A DNA stretch of 64,000 nucleotides from Phycisphaerales bacterium (GCA_020847375.1 JADLCB010000003.1:124001-188000), one strand, 5' to 3'; counted from the first letter of the stretch, positions 28,480 through 40,606 are shown. The notes: generated by a model not told the origin, from the sequence alone. Numbers and translations are program-made.

Positions 28480-28887
28480 ATGGCACTTTCCACCAGCACA
28501 ACCGCTTCAGTCGCAGCCACCACCGCAGCAGCGAGCAATTCCGGTCATGGCAGCACGGTTCATATCGTGCCCCTGCGCACACTCATCGGTATTTTCGTCG
28601 CCTTGGTCGTCCTGACCATTCTGACCGTCGCTGCGACCTATGTTCAGCTTGGCGCGGGCAATATCTGGGTGGCGCTGCTCATCGCAGCCGCCAAGGGGGC
28701 GCTGGTCGCTCTTTACTTCATGCACCTGCGCTGGGACAGCCCGTTCAATGCCTTCGCTTTCATTGTGGCGCTGCTGTTTGTGGCTTTGATGATGGGCATT
28801 ACCATCCTCGATACCCGGGAATATGCCCCCAACTACACCCCGCCAGCAACGGGCAATAGCCGCGTCTTCCCACTGACCGGCGAATAA
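28480..28887 (+). CDS. Cytochrome c oxidase subunit IV-like protein
   Basis: A 135-residue small membrane protein with three predicted helices (LIGIFVALVVLTILTVAAT, IWVALLIAAAKGALVALYF and AFAFIVALLFVALMMGITI). The motif KGALVALYFMHLRW is typical of the prokaryotic COX4/CtaF family. It lies 57 bases after subunit III and 19 bases before the next subunit III-like gene, so the three are probably one operon. Confidence 0.92.
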   Translation: MALSTSTTASVAATTAAASNSGHGSTVHIVPLRTLIGIFVALVVLTILTVAATYVQLGAGNIWVALLIAAAKGALVALYFMHLRWDSPFNAFAFIVALLFVALMMGITILDTREYAPNYTPPATGNSRVFPLTGE

Positions 28888-28906
28888 CAACGCCGCCCAT
28901 TGCGCC

Positions 28907-29494
28907 ATGATCCCAGCCGCCGATCAGGATTTACGCTCGCCCAGCCAAGCCCAGACCATCGGTATGTGGCTGTTCCTGCTCACGCTGGCCATTTTGTTTG
29001 CTGCTGGCATGCTCGGTTATGGCGTGGTGCGTCTGACCAGCCCGGCCATCCCCGACAATTTTCATCTTCACCTGCCCCAGGCACTTTGGTTAAGCACGAT
29101 TCTGGTTCTGGCCGCCAGCTACACCGCGCATCGCGCCGTGGTCAGCATTATTCACAACAAACCCGCCATCTCCCAGCGTTGGATGGGGGTCACCACCGCA
29201 CTGGCACTTGGATTCCTGCTCGTGCAGACTCCGTCGATGCTGCTGCTACTGGCCGACCACGCCAAACTGCTCTCGGCCGGCATGCCGTTGTATGGACTGG
29301 TCTTTTCGCTGGTGCTGGTTCATGCTGCCCATGTTTTCGGCGGTTTCATCGCTCTGGTCATCACCTGGCGACACGCCTTGGCTGGTCAGTACACCAACCA
29401 GAACTACGGCGGTGTCTATTGCAGCGCCCTGTACTGGCATTTTCTTGATGTCATCTGGCTGGCCATGTTTGGAACCATGTCGTTTCTTGGCTGA
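28907..29494 (+). CDS. Second cytochrome c oxidase subunit III-like protein
   Basis: A 195-residue five-helix membrane protein of the heme-copper oxidase subunit III family, of conventional size. Diagnostic segments are QTIGMWLFLLTLAILFAAG, LVHAAHVFGGFIALV, and the ending YCSALYWHFLDVIWLAMFG. It differs from the first subunit III in this operon, so either the oxidase uses two distinct III subunits or one serves another complex. It is 19 bases after the subunit IV gene. Confidence 0.92.
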   Translation: MIPAADQDLRSPSQAQTIGMWLFLLTLAILFAAGMLGYGVVRLTSPAIPDNFHLHLPQALWLSTILVLAASYTAHRAVVSIIHNKPAISQRWMGVTTALALGFLLVQTPSMLLLLADHAKLLSAGMPLYGLVFSLVLVHAAHVFGGFIALVITWRHALAGQYTNQNYGGVYCSALYWHFLDVIWLAMFGTMSFLG

Positions 29495-29602
29495 ACAAAT
29501 GCAGGTTGGCTCGCCCAGCACGGGCATAATCCTCAATACCCAATAACCAATCCGACCGCCTCTCTCGCATTGACACCTTTTGGCGCTTACCCTCTTTCCG
29601 AC

Positions 29603-30496
29603 ATGGCGCAGACCAAACAAGATATTCAATCCATCCTGCAGCAGCTCGGGGTTGGCCCGCGCCATCGCTTCGGTCAGAATTTCATGATTGACCAGAACCT
29701 CGTGCGCCTGATCGCGCTGGCGGGGGAAATTCAATCAGGCCAGACGGTCATTGAAGTTGGCCCGGGTACAGGAACCTTGACCGAGGAACTGCTGGCCAGC
29801 GGGGCACACGTCATCGCCGTCGAGATTGACCGCTATCTGGCACTGATGCTCCAGCAACGCTTCGGGCAGTCGCCACCCGTCAGCGGCGATCCTCGCGCAA
29901 TTCAATCTTCTTTTTCGCTCATCCAGGGCGACGCCCTGGCGGGCAAACACGCCCTCAACGCCCAACTGATCAGCGCCATCCGCCACGCCCGGCAGCACGC
30001 GCCCAATCAACCCATCAAGCTGGTTGCCAATCTCCCTTACAACATCGCTTCGCCGCTGATCGTTGAATTACTGCTGGAGGGAATCGATCTGCTGGCCTTC
30101 ACCGTGCAGAAGGAAGTGGCTGATCGTTTGCGCGCCCCGGCCAACACCGAACACTACGGCCCGCTGTCGGTCATCATTCAAATGCTGGCAACGGTCGAAG
30201 TATTGCGCACGCTTTCCCCACAGGCGTTCTGGCCCCCACCGAAAATTGACTCGGCCCTGGTTCGTCTGCGCCACGCCGACCAACTGGGCGATCGTGCCCG
30301 CGATTTTTCCCGGTTCGTCCACCAACTCTTTGCAGCCCGGCGTAAAACGTTGCGCAAAGCACTCTCCATGGCTGGCCGTGATCCCCATATTTTAGAACAA
30401 CTGGGAATCGACCCCCAGGCCCGGCCGGAAACACTCAGCCCGCCTGAATTTCACCGTCTGTTTCAGTTGATCAATTCCCCTGCTTCGGATTGTTGA
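29603..30496 (+). CDS. rsmA: 16S rRNA dimethyladenosine transferase
   Basis: Dimethylates two adjacent adenines near the 3-prime end of 16S rRNA during small-subunit maturation. The 297-residue protein has HRFGQNFMID at the start, the SAM site VIEVGPGTGTLTEEL, and the catalytic motif NLPYNIASPL. I start at ATG 29603 (MAQTKQD); an in-frame upstream TTG looks non-coding. A short insertion after VEIDRYLALML is present. It converges on hemC. Confidence 0.95.
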   Translation: MAQTKQDIQSILQQLGVGPRHRFGQNFMIDQNLVRLIALAGEIQSGQTVIEVGPGTGTLTEELLASGAHVIAVEIDRYLALMLQQRFGQSPPVSGDPRAIQSSFSLIQGDALAGKHALNAQLISAIRHARQHAPNQPIKLVANLPYNIASPLIVELLLEGIDLLAFTVQKEVADRLRAPANTEHYGPLSVIIQMLATVEVLRTLSPQAFWPPPKIDSALVRLRHADQLGDRARDFSRFVHQLFAARRKTLRKALSMAGRDPHILEQLGIDPQARPETLSPPEFHRLFQLINSPASDC

Positions 30497-30527
30497 TGCA
30501 CCGATGACTCGTTGCGCCAGGGTTCGC

Positions 30528-31475
30528 TTATCCGCGCAGCAGCTCCACCGCACCGCCGGCCAGCAATTCATCCAGCACCGCTTCCAGCGCCTGCTGCGGA
30601 TCAGCCCTGCATGCCTGGGCGCGGATCACCGGCGCTTCACCATCTCGACGACCGACCGCTGCCTGCAGCAACAGTCCCTCAGCCGTCAACCGGGCGCAGG
30701 CAGCAATGGGTGAATGGCAATCACCCTGCAAGCGCTCCACAACACCACGCTCTATTGCAACGCACCGCCGGGCAGCCTCATCATCCAATACTGCCACGAG
30801 ATCGCGCACCTGCGTATTATCCCTGCGACATTGCAGCGCCAGCGCCCCCTGACCGGCTGCGGGAAGCATTTGCGCGACATCCAGAGCGGTCATGCACCTC
30901 GCGTCCATCAGCCCCGAACGATTCAGACCCGCCGCTGCCAGCACAATCGCATCACACTGACCTTCGCGCAACTTGCGCAGCCGCGTATCGATGTTCCCCC
31001 GCAATGCCACTGTTTTCAGATCCGGCCGCATTGCCAGCAACTGACAGCGCCGGCGCAGGCTGCTGGTTCCCACCACGGCCTGGGGCGGCAATTGCATCAC
31101 CGCCGGTACGGGCAAACCAGGCCTGGTCACCAGCACATCGCGCGCATCTTCGCGCTGCGGCACGGCGGCAATAACCAGCTCACTGATATCGACCAGCGGC
31201 ATCGTCACCGGAACATCCTTGTAACTATGCACCGCCAGATCAACCGTACCGGCCAGCAGCGCCGTCTCCAGCTCGCGCGTGAACAGCCCCTTGCCTCCCG
31301 CGTCAGCCAGCGACTGATCAACCATCCGGTCGCCGCTTGTCGTCACCACCACCAGCTCCACAACCAGCCCGGCATGTCGGCGCATCAATTCATCCGCCAC
31401 CAACTGACTCTGCGTGCGCGCCAGCAGACTGCCGCGCGTGCCCAGACGAATATGCAATGAAACCGGTGCTGCCAT
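30528..31475 (-). CDS. hemC: Porphobilinogen deaminase (hydroxymethylbilane synthase)
   Basis: Polymerises four porphobilinogens into hydroxymethylbilane for heme and corrinoid synthesis. The 315 residues include LGTRGSLLA, the catalytic aspartate region DLAVHSYKDVP, GTSSLRRRCQL, RGNIDTRL, and the dipyrromethane attachment cysteine C253 in GDCHSPIA. It is 41 bases downstream of the glycosyltransferase gene on the same strand. No hemD is adjacent. Confidence 0.96.
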   Translation of the reverse strand: MAAPVSLHIRLGTRGSLLARTQSQLVADELMRRHAGLVVELVVVTTSGDRMVDQSLADAGGKGLFTRELETALLAGTVDLAVHSYKDVPVTMPLVDISELVIAAVPQREDARDVLVTRPGLPVPAVMQLPPQAVVGTSSLRRRCQLLAMRPDLKTVALRGNIDTRLRKLREGQCDAIVLAAAGLNRSGLMDARCMTALDVAQMLPAAGQGALALQCRRDNTQVRDLVAVLDDEAARRCVAIERGVVERLQGDCHSPIAACARLTAEGLLLQAAVGRRDGEAPVIRAQACRADPQQALEAVLDELLAGGAVELLRG

Positions 31476-31516
31476 CGACGCGATTGTAGCCCCAAAAAAC
31501 AGGAAGCGATGTCACC

Positions 31517-32779
31517 TCAGAAGGATTTTATTTCCCCCGCATCCTGACTGCCCGCCGGCCAGACCGCCCGGGCATGTTCGGCCCAGAATGCCTCAAATGT
31601 TCTGTTGATACTGAAACGGCTGATGCGCCCCGGTGCAGCCTGACTCATCGCGCGCCGCAGCGGTTCATCATCCAGCAGACTGGCAATCGCCTGACACCAC
31701 GCCTGCGGATTTTCGCCTTTGACGACAATGCCACTGACACCATCGGCGCAGATTTCCCGTGGCCCGCCTTCATCGCTGACAATCACGGGCAGCCCGGACG
31801 ACTGCGCCTCCATCACCACCTGTCCCAGCGTGTCGGTACGCGATGGAAAGACAAACAGATCGCTGCTGGCGTAGAGCAACCCAAGCTGCTGATCATTCTG
31901 ATACCCAAGAAAATAAACCGGAAACCCCTGCAGCGCCGCCTGCATCGAATTCATGTAAGGCCCATCCCCGGCGACGACCAGGGCGGTGTCGGTGCGCTGC
32001 GTAAAAAGCTGTTTGACCGCCTCGACCAACAGCGCCAGATTCTTCTCCCGGCTGACCCGCCCGCAATAGAGTATCCGGCGCGGCTGTTTCACCCCCAACC
32101 GGTTGAAAAGTGACAAGTCCCGATGATGCACATTGAACTTGTCGGTGTTGATGCACGGCAGGATGGTTGTCAGGCGCTGTTGATCGATCCCCAGCCGAAC
32201 CAAGCTCTGACGATATTCACAACTGCGCGAAAAAACCGTGTTCATGGCGCGGTAAAACCGGCGCGTGTAAAAAACCGTTCCACGCAGTAGCAGCCGACTG
32301 TCGCTGAGCCGCTGAACATACGCCGGAAAATCCGTGTGATACGTCCCCAGCAACGGAATCCCCGCATACCTGCCCGCCAGCCACCCGCTCAGGCCCATCG
32401 CCCCGGGCGTGCTGATGTGAATGGCATCGAATTTCTGCTGGTTAACCCAGTCCAGAATCTCCGCCACCGGCGGAAGATTCATCTCCAGCTCGGGATACAA
32501 CGGCAGCCGGCCCTTGAGCATGGGGGAAAAATTGCGACGAAACGGCAAATCAAAGCGCGGCGATCCGGTGCAGGTGTGAACCACAAAATGAAGTTGCCGG
32601 CGACGCGCCTCCTCCCCCATATCGCGCACAAATCGCGCCACCCCGTTGATGTCGTCGAGCGTGTCGGTAAATAATCCGACTTTCATCCCGCGCGACAGGC
32701 GGTCAAGATCAAATCCGGGCTTACGTTCCAGCACATGTCGCTCCGGATGGCGGGAATGAAAAATCAGCGCCGTTGACAC
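31517..32779 (-). CDS. GT4 family glycosyltransferase
   Basis: A 420-residue GT-B fold retaining glycosyltransferase. The N-terminal domain core begins at MKVGLFTDTLDDINGVAR (residue 32); the donor domain shows YCGRVSREKNLALLV, VVAGDGPY, and the E-x7-E region MEAQSSGLPVIVSDEGGPREI. The GTG start gives about 31 residues before the core; ATG 32686 is an alternative. The sequence resembles mannosyl- or sulfoquinovosyl-transferases such as GDP-mannose:diacylglycerol types, but the substrate cannot be assigned. It is downstream of metH and upstream of hemC. Confidence 0.9.
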   Translation of the reverse strand: MSTALIFHSRHPERHVLERKPGFDLDRLSRGMKVGLFTDTLDDINGVARFVRDMGEEARRRQLHFVVHTCTGSPRFDLPFRRNFSPMLKGRLPLYPELEMNLPPVAEILDWVNQQKFDAIHISTPGAMGLSGWLAGRYAGIPLLGTYHTDFPAYVQRLSDSRLLLRGTVFYTRRFYRAMNTVFSRSCEYRQSLVRLGIDQQRLTTILPCINTDKFNVHHRDLSLFNRLGVKQPRRILYCGRVSREKNLALLVEAVKQLFTQRTDTALVVAGDGPYMNSMQAALQGFPVYFLGYQNDQQLGLLYASSDLFVFPSRTDTLGQVVMEAQSSGLPVIVSDEGGPREICADGVSGIVVKGENPQAWCQAIASLLDDEPLRRAMSQAAPGRISRFSINRTFEAFWAEHARAVWPAGSQDAGEIKSF

Positions 32780-32906
32780 CCGCGCCAGACCAGGCCGGCG
32801 CGTCGTCCGACCGCCTGCTGCCCATCCTTACCGACCTGTTGGACAAATGACATTGATCCATCTTCAGTGATGGGCATCTTAACCTTTGCCCGCATCGGAG
32901 AAAAAC

Positions 32907-35900
32907 TCAGACCACATCAAAATACTTGGCCTGGGGATGATGAACCACAATCGCATCGGTTGACTGTTCGGGGATGAGCATGAAGTTTTCCGTCAGTTCA
33001 ACGTCCACATCCGCCGGTTGCAGCAGTTCGGCGATTTTGGCCCGATCGGCCACATCCGGACAGGCTGGATAACCAAAACTGTAACGGCTGCCGCGATACC
33101 CCTGTTGAAACAGCTTGCGCATTTCCGGGGCATCCTCCGAGGCAAAACCCAGCTCCTGCCGCATCCGTTTATGCCACAGCTCCGCCAGCGCCTCAGCACT
33201 TTCCACGCTCAGGCCATGCAGGTACAGATAATCCTGGTAACGGTTCTCCGCCCGCAGGGCTTCGGTTCGCTGGGTGGCTTTGCGCCCCACCGTCACCAGT
33301 TGCACGCCCAGAACATCATACTCCCCCGATGATACGCTGCGGAAAAAGTCGCTGATGCACAAGTGACGCCGCCCATCCTGACGGGGGAAGCTAAAACGCA
33401 GCCGCTCGGTCGGTTTGCCGGTGCTGCTGATCGCCTGCCCGTTGGTTGCATCAGGCGCAGCAAAAGTGTCCGTGTGATAGACAATCAGATCATTGCCGTC
33501 GCTTTGCACCGGGAAATACCCATAAATCACCTTGGGCGCAATCAACGCTTCGGCAATCGCCTGCCGCTGAAGCTCTTCAAAGACCGGCCGGGCTTTTTCG
33601 TTCAGCAGTTTTTCATAGTCGGCCGCGCTCATCCCGCGCCGTTTGAAACCCCACTGGCCGGTAAATAGCGCGGTCTCGTTGACAAAGGGGAAGACAAAAC
33701 GTGGCGCAATATCCGTCACCACCCGCCGACCCCAGAACGGTGGCAGTGGCACGGGATTGTTCTTGTCGATGGGTTGAATATTCGCCGCTTCGGTCGATTT
33801 CGGTTTGACGGCATTGGCGCGCAATTGACGCCGATGCTCCGCCCGCTGGCGCTGTTCCGCCACTGTCTGTTCCAGCCGTCCGCCGGAAATCGCATCCATC
33901 ACATGCAGCCCGTCAAAAGCATCGCGGCAATAAAGCAGCGGTCCCTGATACAGGCTGGCCAAGTCTTCCTCCGCATAATCCCGGGTCAAACCCGCCCCGC
34001 CCAGAAGCACGGGAATATTCACCTTCTGCGCATTCATCTCCTCCAGATTTTCCTTCATTACCCCGACACTCTTGACCAGCAGACCACTCATCCCCACCGC
34101 ATCGGCGTCATGCTCCTGGGCTGCCTTGAGAATGTCATGCAGCGGTTGTTTGATCCCCAGATTGTAAACAGTGTAACCATTGTTGCTGAGGATGATGTCC
34201 ACCAGATTCTTACCAATGTCATGCACATCGCCGCGCACCGTGGCTAGCACAATTTTCCCCTTGCTCTGACCGTCGATCTTGTCCATGAACGGTTCCAGAT
34301 GGCCGACCGCTTTTTTCATGGTTTCCGCACTTTGCAGCACGAACGGCAACTGCATCTGCCCGCTGCCGAACAGCTCCCCGACGACTTTCATCCCGTCCAG
34401 CAGCAGATTATTGATGATCTCCAGCGGCGGGTAGCTCTTCATCGCCTCATCAAGATGTTCAATCAACTGACGTTTTTCACCATCGATAATGTGTCGTTTG
34501 AGTTTTTCCTCAATCGACAGATCATCGTAAGCACCGTTGGTCGCTTTGGTTGTACTGGCTTGACCCGCTTCATCAGGGAAAAGCCCGACAAAATAGGTCA
34601 GGGGATCAAATCCTTCGCGGCGGCGGTCATAAACCAGATCCAGCGCCGCCTGCCACTGCGCTTCGGGGATGCGGTTTTGCGGAAGAATCTTGGACGCATG
34701 GACAATCGCGCCGGTCAATCCTGCCTGGCACAGCTCATGCAAAAAGACACTGTTGAGCACCACGCGGGCTGAGGGCTTGAGTCCAAATGAGATATTGGAC
34801 AGGCCGACCATGGTCTGACATTGCGGCAGGTGCTGGCTGATCAGGCGCACACCTTCGATGGTTTCCAGCGCGTTGCGGCGATCTTCCTCAATCCCCGTGC
34901 TGATCGGCAGCACCAGCGGATCAAACAGCAGGTCCTCATCGCGCAGACCGTAGCGATTCACCGCCAGATCACGGATGCGCTGGGCGATGGACAACTTGCG
35001 ATCCGCGGTGCGGGCCATGGCGTTGACCTTGTCCTCGTCGATCGTACCCGCCACCACCGCGGCTCCATACTTTTTGGCCAGCCGGCAGATCAGGGCCAGT
35101 TTCTCCTCGCCATCTTCCAGGTTCATCGAGTTCAGGACGCACCGGCCCGGAGCCAGTTTCAACCCCGCCTCCATGACGGCGGGGTTGGTGCTGTCAAGCA
35201 TGAGCGGCGCATCAACCGAATTGACATACCGGCGCACAACCTCGTGCATGTCACGCACACCATCGCGACCGACAAAATCGACGCAGACATCCAGCAGGTG
35301 GCTGCCATCGCGCACTTCGTCGCGCGCCATCGACACCAGGCCATCCCAGTCTTCCTCCTGCAACAGACGCTTGAACTGGCGCGAACCATTGGTATTGGTG
35401 CGCTCGGCCACGATCAGATACGACGTTTCCTGGCGAATCTCCTGGGCACTGACGAGGCTGGAAACCTGCGCGCGCACTCGAACCTGACGCGCCTTGGCGA
35501 CATGGCCGCGCCCGTCACTCTGCGGCGATAGATTCAGCGCCTGACACAGCAAACCAAGATGCTCCGGTGTCGTCCCACAGCAACCACCAACGATATTCAC
35601 CCCGAACTCATCCACAAAGCGCATCATCCCGCGCGTGAAATCCGCCGGCGTCATCGGGAAATGACTTTTTCCGTCGATCATCACCGGCAAACCAGCGTTG
35701 GGCAGCGCGCTGACCAGGCGCGGCCAGTTTTCGCTGATATAGCGCGCGCTTTCAGCCAGATCGAACGGCCCAAAGGCGCAGTTCAACCCCAGCACCGCCA
35801 CTTCGTTGTACGGAACCATGGTCGCCACCAGGGCTGACGGTTCGGAACCGGTGAGCATCTGCTGGCCATTGTTGGTGTCAAACGACGCCTGCACCATGAT

Positions 35901-36461
35901 CGGTACACGCCGTTTGGCTTCATCCATGGCACTGTTGGCAGCGGCCAGAAAGCACTTGATTGCCAGCATGTCCTGCTGCGTCTCCAGCAGCAGCGCATCA
36001 ACCCCACCGGCCATCAATCCGCGCACCTGCTCGCGGTAACTTGCATACATCGTGTCCCAGTCGGTCTGACCCAGCACCAGCAGTTTGGTGCCCGGACCAA
36101 CCGAACCAATCACATACCGCGGACGATCCGCTGTTTCATAGCGGTCGCAGGCAGCGCGGGCAATCCGGCAAGCCTCCAGATTATTTTCATACACGCGATC
36201 CGCCATCCCCGATTCAGCCATGACGATCTGGTTGGCACCGAAGGTATTGGTCTCCACCGCGTCGCAACCAACAGCCAGAAAACCTTCGTGAATCTGCTGA
36301 ATCACATCGGGACGGGAAAAATTGAGCACTTCGCTGATGTTTTCATGCCCCTGCCAGTCACGCTGAAGGTCCAGCGGCATGAGCTGCAGGGTTGAACCAA
36401 TCGCGCCGTCCAGAACAACGACACGCTGACGGGCCAACTCTAAAAATGATAAACGACTCAC
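32907..36461 (-). CDS. metH: Cobalamin-dependent methionine synthase
   Basis: Transfers methyl from methyltetrahydrofolate to homocysteine through cobalamin. All four modules are present in 1184 residues. The homocysteine domain has zinc cysteines in GLNCAFGP and GGCCGTTPEH. The folate domain contains RTNTNGSRQF. The cobalamin domain has DVHDIGKN with the ligand histidine, plus GMSGLLVKS. The C-terminal reactivation domain has RYSFGYPACPD. The start is GTG with AAAGGAG ten bases upstream. A small leader hairpin lies just before the ribosome site. With NrdJ this makes two B12 enzymes in the window. Confidence 0.97.
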   Translation of the reverse strand: MSRLSFLELARQRVVVLDGAIGSTLQLMPLDLQRDWQGHENISEVLNFSRPDVIQQIHEGFLAVGCDAVETNTFGANQIVMAESGMADRVYENNLEACRIARAACDRYETADRPRYVIGSVGPGTKLLVLGQTDWDTMYASYREQVRGLMAGGVDALLLETQQDMLAIKCFLAAANSAMDEAKRRVPIMVQASFDTNNGQQMLTGSEPSALVATMVPYNEVAVLGLNCAFGPFDLAESARYISENWPRLVSALPNAGLPVMIDGKSHFPMTPADFTRGMMRFVDEFGVNIVGGCCGTTPEHLGLLCQALNLSPQSDGRGHVAKARQVRVRAQVSSLVSAQEIRQETSYLIVAERTNTNGSRQFKRLLQEEDWDGLVSMARDEVRDGSHLLDVCVDFVGRDGVRDMHEVVRRYVNSVDAPLMLDSTNPAVMEAGLKLAPGRCVLNSMNLEDGEEKLALICRLAKKYGAAVVAGTIDEDKVNAMARTADRKLSIAQRIRDLAVNRYGLRDEDLLFDPLVLPISTGIEEDRRNALETIEGVRLISQHLPQCQTMVGLSNISFGLKPSARVVLNSVFLHELCQAGLTGAIVHASKILPQNRIPEAQWQAALDLVYDRRREGFDPLTYFVGLFPDEAGQASTTKATNGAYDDLSIEEKLKRHIIDGEKRQLIEHLDEAMKSYPPLEIINNLLLDGMKVVGELFGSGQMQLPFVLQSAETMKKAVGHLEPFMDKIDGQSKGKIVLATVRGDVHDIGKNLVDIILSNNGYTVYNLGIKQPLHDILKAAQEHDADAVGMSGLLVKSVGVMKENLEEMNAQKVNIPVLLGGAGLTRDYAEEDLASLYQGPLLYCRDAFDGLHVMDAISGGRLEQTVAEQRQRAEHRRQLRANAVKPKSTEAANIQPIDKNNPVPLPPFWGRRVVTDIAPRFVFPFVNETALFTGQWGFKRRGMSAADYEKLLNEKARPVFEELQRQAIAEALIAPKVIYGYFPVQSDGNDLIVYHTDTFAAPDATNGQAISSTGKPTERLRFSFPRQDGRRHLCISDFFRSVSSGEYDVLGVQLVTVGRKATQRTEALRAENRYQDYLYLHGLSVESAEALAELWHKRMRQELGFASEDAPEMRKLFQQGYRGSRYSFGYPACPDVADRAKIAELLQPADVDVELTENFMLIPEQSTDAIVVHHPQAKYFDVV

Positions 36462-38318
<1,857 letters not shown>

Positions 38319-38422
38319 ACCTAACCGCTCATCACACCATGGATGACGGCCATTGCGCTGCGCGTCAGCGATGTTGCGCGCAGCATCGATCAATCGGACA
38401 CCCCAGCTGCGGACATTTTGCA

Positions 38423-39388
38423 TCACATCGGATACGCCTGATGCCACTGACGATACCACTGGACAAACCGCTGAATGCCCTGATGAATGGGGGTACTGGG
38501 GTTGTAACCCAGATCGCGCTGCGAATGGGAAATATCGGCAAAGGTGCGCTCAACATCGCCGGGCTGAATTGGTTTGCGATCGATAATCGCCTTTTTACCC
38601 AGGGCTGATTCGATTTCTTCAATCAGGCGCGCCAGTGACACCGGATCCGATCCGCCGAGATTATAAATACCGAATCGGTCGCACTGTTTTAAGGCGCCCA
38701 TGATCCCGCCGACAATATCCTGAATGAAGGTATAGTCGCGGCTGGTTGATCCATCGCCGAAAACCGGAATCGGTTTGTCCGCGTCGATCAAGCGGGTGAA
38801 TTTATGAATTGCCAGATCAGGCCTCTGGCGCGGGCCATAAACGGTAAAGAAGCGCAAACAGAAAATGGGCAACCGGTACAAATGCCAGTAGGTATGACAG
38901 ATCAATTCACCGGCGCGCTTGGTGGCTGCATAGGGACTGATGGGCGCTGCCACTTCGTCATCGACACTGAACGGCACTTTTTCGTTATTGCCATAGACGC
39001 TTGATGAGCTGGCAAACAAAAACCGCTGCACCTTGTTTTCAACGGCAGCCTGCAGGAGATTGGTTGTGCCTTCGATGTTGACACGGCAATAATGCGCGGG
39101 CTGGGCGATGCTGGGGCGCACCCCCGCCATGGCTGCCAGATGCAAAACCGCCTGAGGTCGAACCGCCGCCATCACGCGGTTAACCGCACTGGCATCGGTG
39201 ATATCCATCTCCTCCAGTTCGATCCCGGCACCGATGGCTTTGAGATTCTGCTCTTTCCAACTGCGGGCGTAAAAGGGGGAAAAATTATCCATCCCGATCA
39301 CGCGCCAGCCCTGCTGAATCAGCTCCTGACTGGCGTGCGAGCCGATAAAGCCGGCTGCCCCGGTAACGATGATCGTCGGTTTGCTCAT
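38423..39388 (-). CDS. NAD-dependent sugar-nucleotide epimerase/dehydratase
   Basis: An extended short-chain dehydrogenase of 321 residues. The NAD site is TGAAGFIGSHAS near the start, and the catalytic pair is in SPYAATKRAGE (Tyr and Lys). The C-terminal segments resemble UDP-glucuronate 4-epimerases (RFFTVYGPRQRPDLAIHKF and GDGSTSRDYTFIQD). It probably makes UDP-galacturonate or a related sugar for surface polysaccharide, but the substrate is inferred. Start at ATG 39388; 16 upstream residues in frame are not homologous. It lies 44 bases after the regulator gene on the same strand. Confidence 0.92.
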   Translation of the reverse strand: MSKPTIIVTGAAGFIGSHASQELIQQGWRVIGMDNFSPFYARSWKEQNLKAIGAGIELEEMDITDASAVNRVMAAVRPQAVLHLAAMAGVRPSIAQPAHYCRVNIEGTTNLLQAAVENKVQRFLFASSSSVYGNNEKVPFSVDDEVAAPISPYAATKRAGELICHTYWHLYRLPIFCLRFFTVYGPRQRPDLAIHKFTRLIDADKPIPVFGDGSTSRDYTFIQDIVGGIMGALKQCDRFGIYNLGGSDPVSLARLIEEIESALGKKAIIDRKPIQPGDVERTFADISHSQRDLGYNPSTPIHQGIQRFVQWYRQWHQAYPM

Positions 39389-39432
39389 GGTGCTGATTGT
39401 ATCGCCAGAGGCAAAGGCAGCGAAATATCTGC

Positions 39433-40497
39433 TCATCTGACAACCCAGCGCCAGCGCACCACAGGCCGGGGCGCGAAGATGCGGCGACTGGCGGTAATGG
39501 GCGCATCATCCAGCCACTGTTGAATCACATCGGCTGCCGCAGCGGTCATTTCGCGCCAAGGGATGGCGATGGTCGTCAGGCTGATTTGTTCAGCAATGGG
39601 CGCATCATCGAACCCCACCAGCGGCGGCGGGGAAATTTTGTGGTGATGGCACCAATCCCGCACGGCCTGCGCCAACCGATCATTGCAGCAAAATATCCCG
39701 TCAGCACCCGCCTTGACGACCTGCGGCGCTTCCGCAATGGCGCCTTCAAAAAACCAGCTTTGGGCTGGAACAACCGTTGCCGGAAGAATCGACAAAAACC
39801 CGCGTACGCGCTCTTGGCTGCGCGGATCATCCGCAGGCCCGCTTAAAACGGCAAAACGATGGGCCGGATCGTTGCTGTTGCGCCCCCGGTGCGCCCGTGG
39901 TGCTGCCAGCAGCGCCGGATCAATTTCGCAGAGTTGAGCCAGCAACTGGGCGGCACTGACACCACCGCCGAAATCATCGACGGAGATGCTCTCCAGATGA
40001 ACCGCTGCCAGCCCGGCCGGCGACGGCTGGTTGAGCAGCAAAGCGGGATGCTTTTGCTTCACGCAGACACTGAGGTCCTGGCTGCTCTCCCAGATCACAG
40101 GAAAATAATCGCGCAACAATCGCACCGGACGACGATCCTCCGCCCAGGTGATCGTCCAGGCGACATGCTGCTGATCCAGGCGCACGATCAATTCCGCCAG
40201 CAACCGTGCCCCAAAACTCCCCATCCGTTTGGCGCGGGGATGGAAAATCAGTTGAGCACCAATGCGGGTTCGGCGTTTGCCCGGCACATAAGTCCCTGAA
40301 CGTGACCGCCGGACGAGTTTGCCTTCGGCGCACAATTCGCGCACCAGACGATCAGCCGTCTGATAGCTGACCACAAATTGCCGGGCAATGGCACGATTGG
40401 ACATGAACCGATCACCCGGTCGGTGCAGGCCATCCGCGATGCGCGCCAGAAGGCGGGCTTTAACCTGATGCACCTTGGATGAACGCGGCCGGGCCAT
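39433..40497 (-). CDS. GntR-type winged-helix regulator with LacI-type sensor domain
   Basis: A 354-residue transcription factor that pairs an N-terminal GntR winged helix (about residues 8-70, with RAIARQFVVSYQTADRLVREL) with a periplasmic-binding-protein-like ligand domain of the LacI kind (about 110-350, with ADGIFCCNDRLAQAV and PPPLVGFDDAPIAEQ). This domain arrangement is like AraR. Such proteins usually respond to a sugar. It may control the downstream epimerase gene, but no operator is obvious. Confidence 0.85.
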   Translation of the reverse strand: MARPRSSKVHQVKARLLARIADGLHRPGDRFMSNRAIARQFVVSYQTADRLVRELCAEGKLVRRSRSGTYVPGKRRTRIGAQLIFHPRAKRMGSFGARLLAELIVRLDQQHVAWTITWAEDRRPVRLLRDYFPVIWESSQDLSVCVKQKHPALLLNQPSPAGLAAVHLESISVDDFGGGVSAAQLLAQLCEIDPALLAAPRAHRGRNSNDPAHRFAVLSGPADDPRSQERVRGFLSILPATVVPAQSWFFEGAIAEAPQVVKAGADGIFCCNDRLAQAVRDWCHHHKISPPPLVGFDDAPIAEQISLTTIAIPWREMTAAAADVIQQWLDDAPITASRRIFAPRPVVRWRWVVR

Positions 40498-40606
40498 CAA
40501 GAGAAATCATATCACCTGTTTATCTGATTGATATGAAAAACAGGCTGGTCCCCCCGAACTGATCTGGTTACCAATTTCAATTGCAGATGGGTGGCAGCAG
40601 ACCTGC

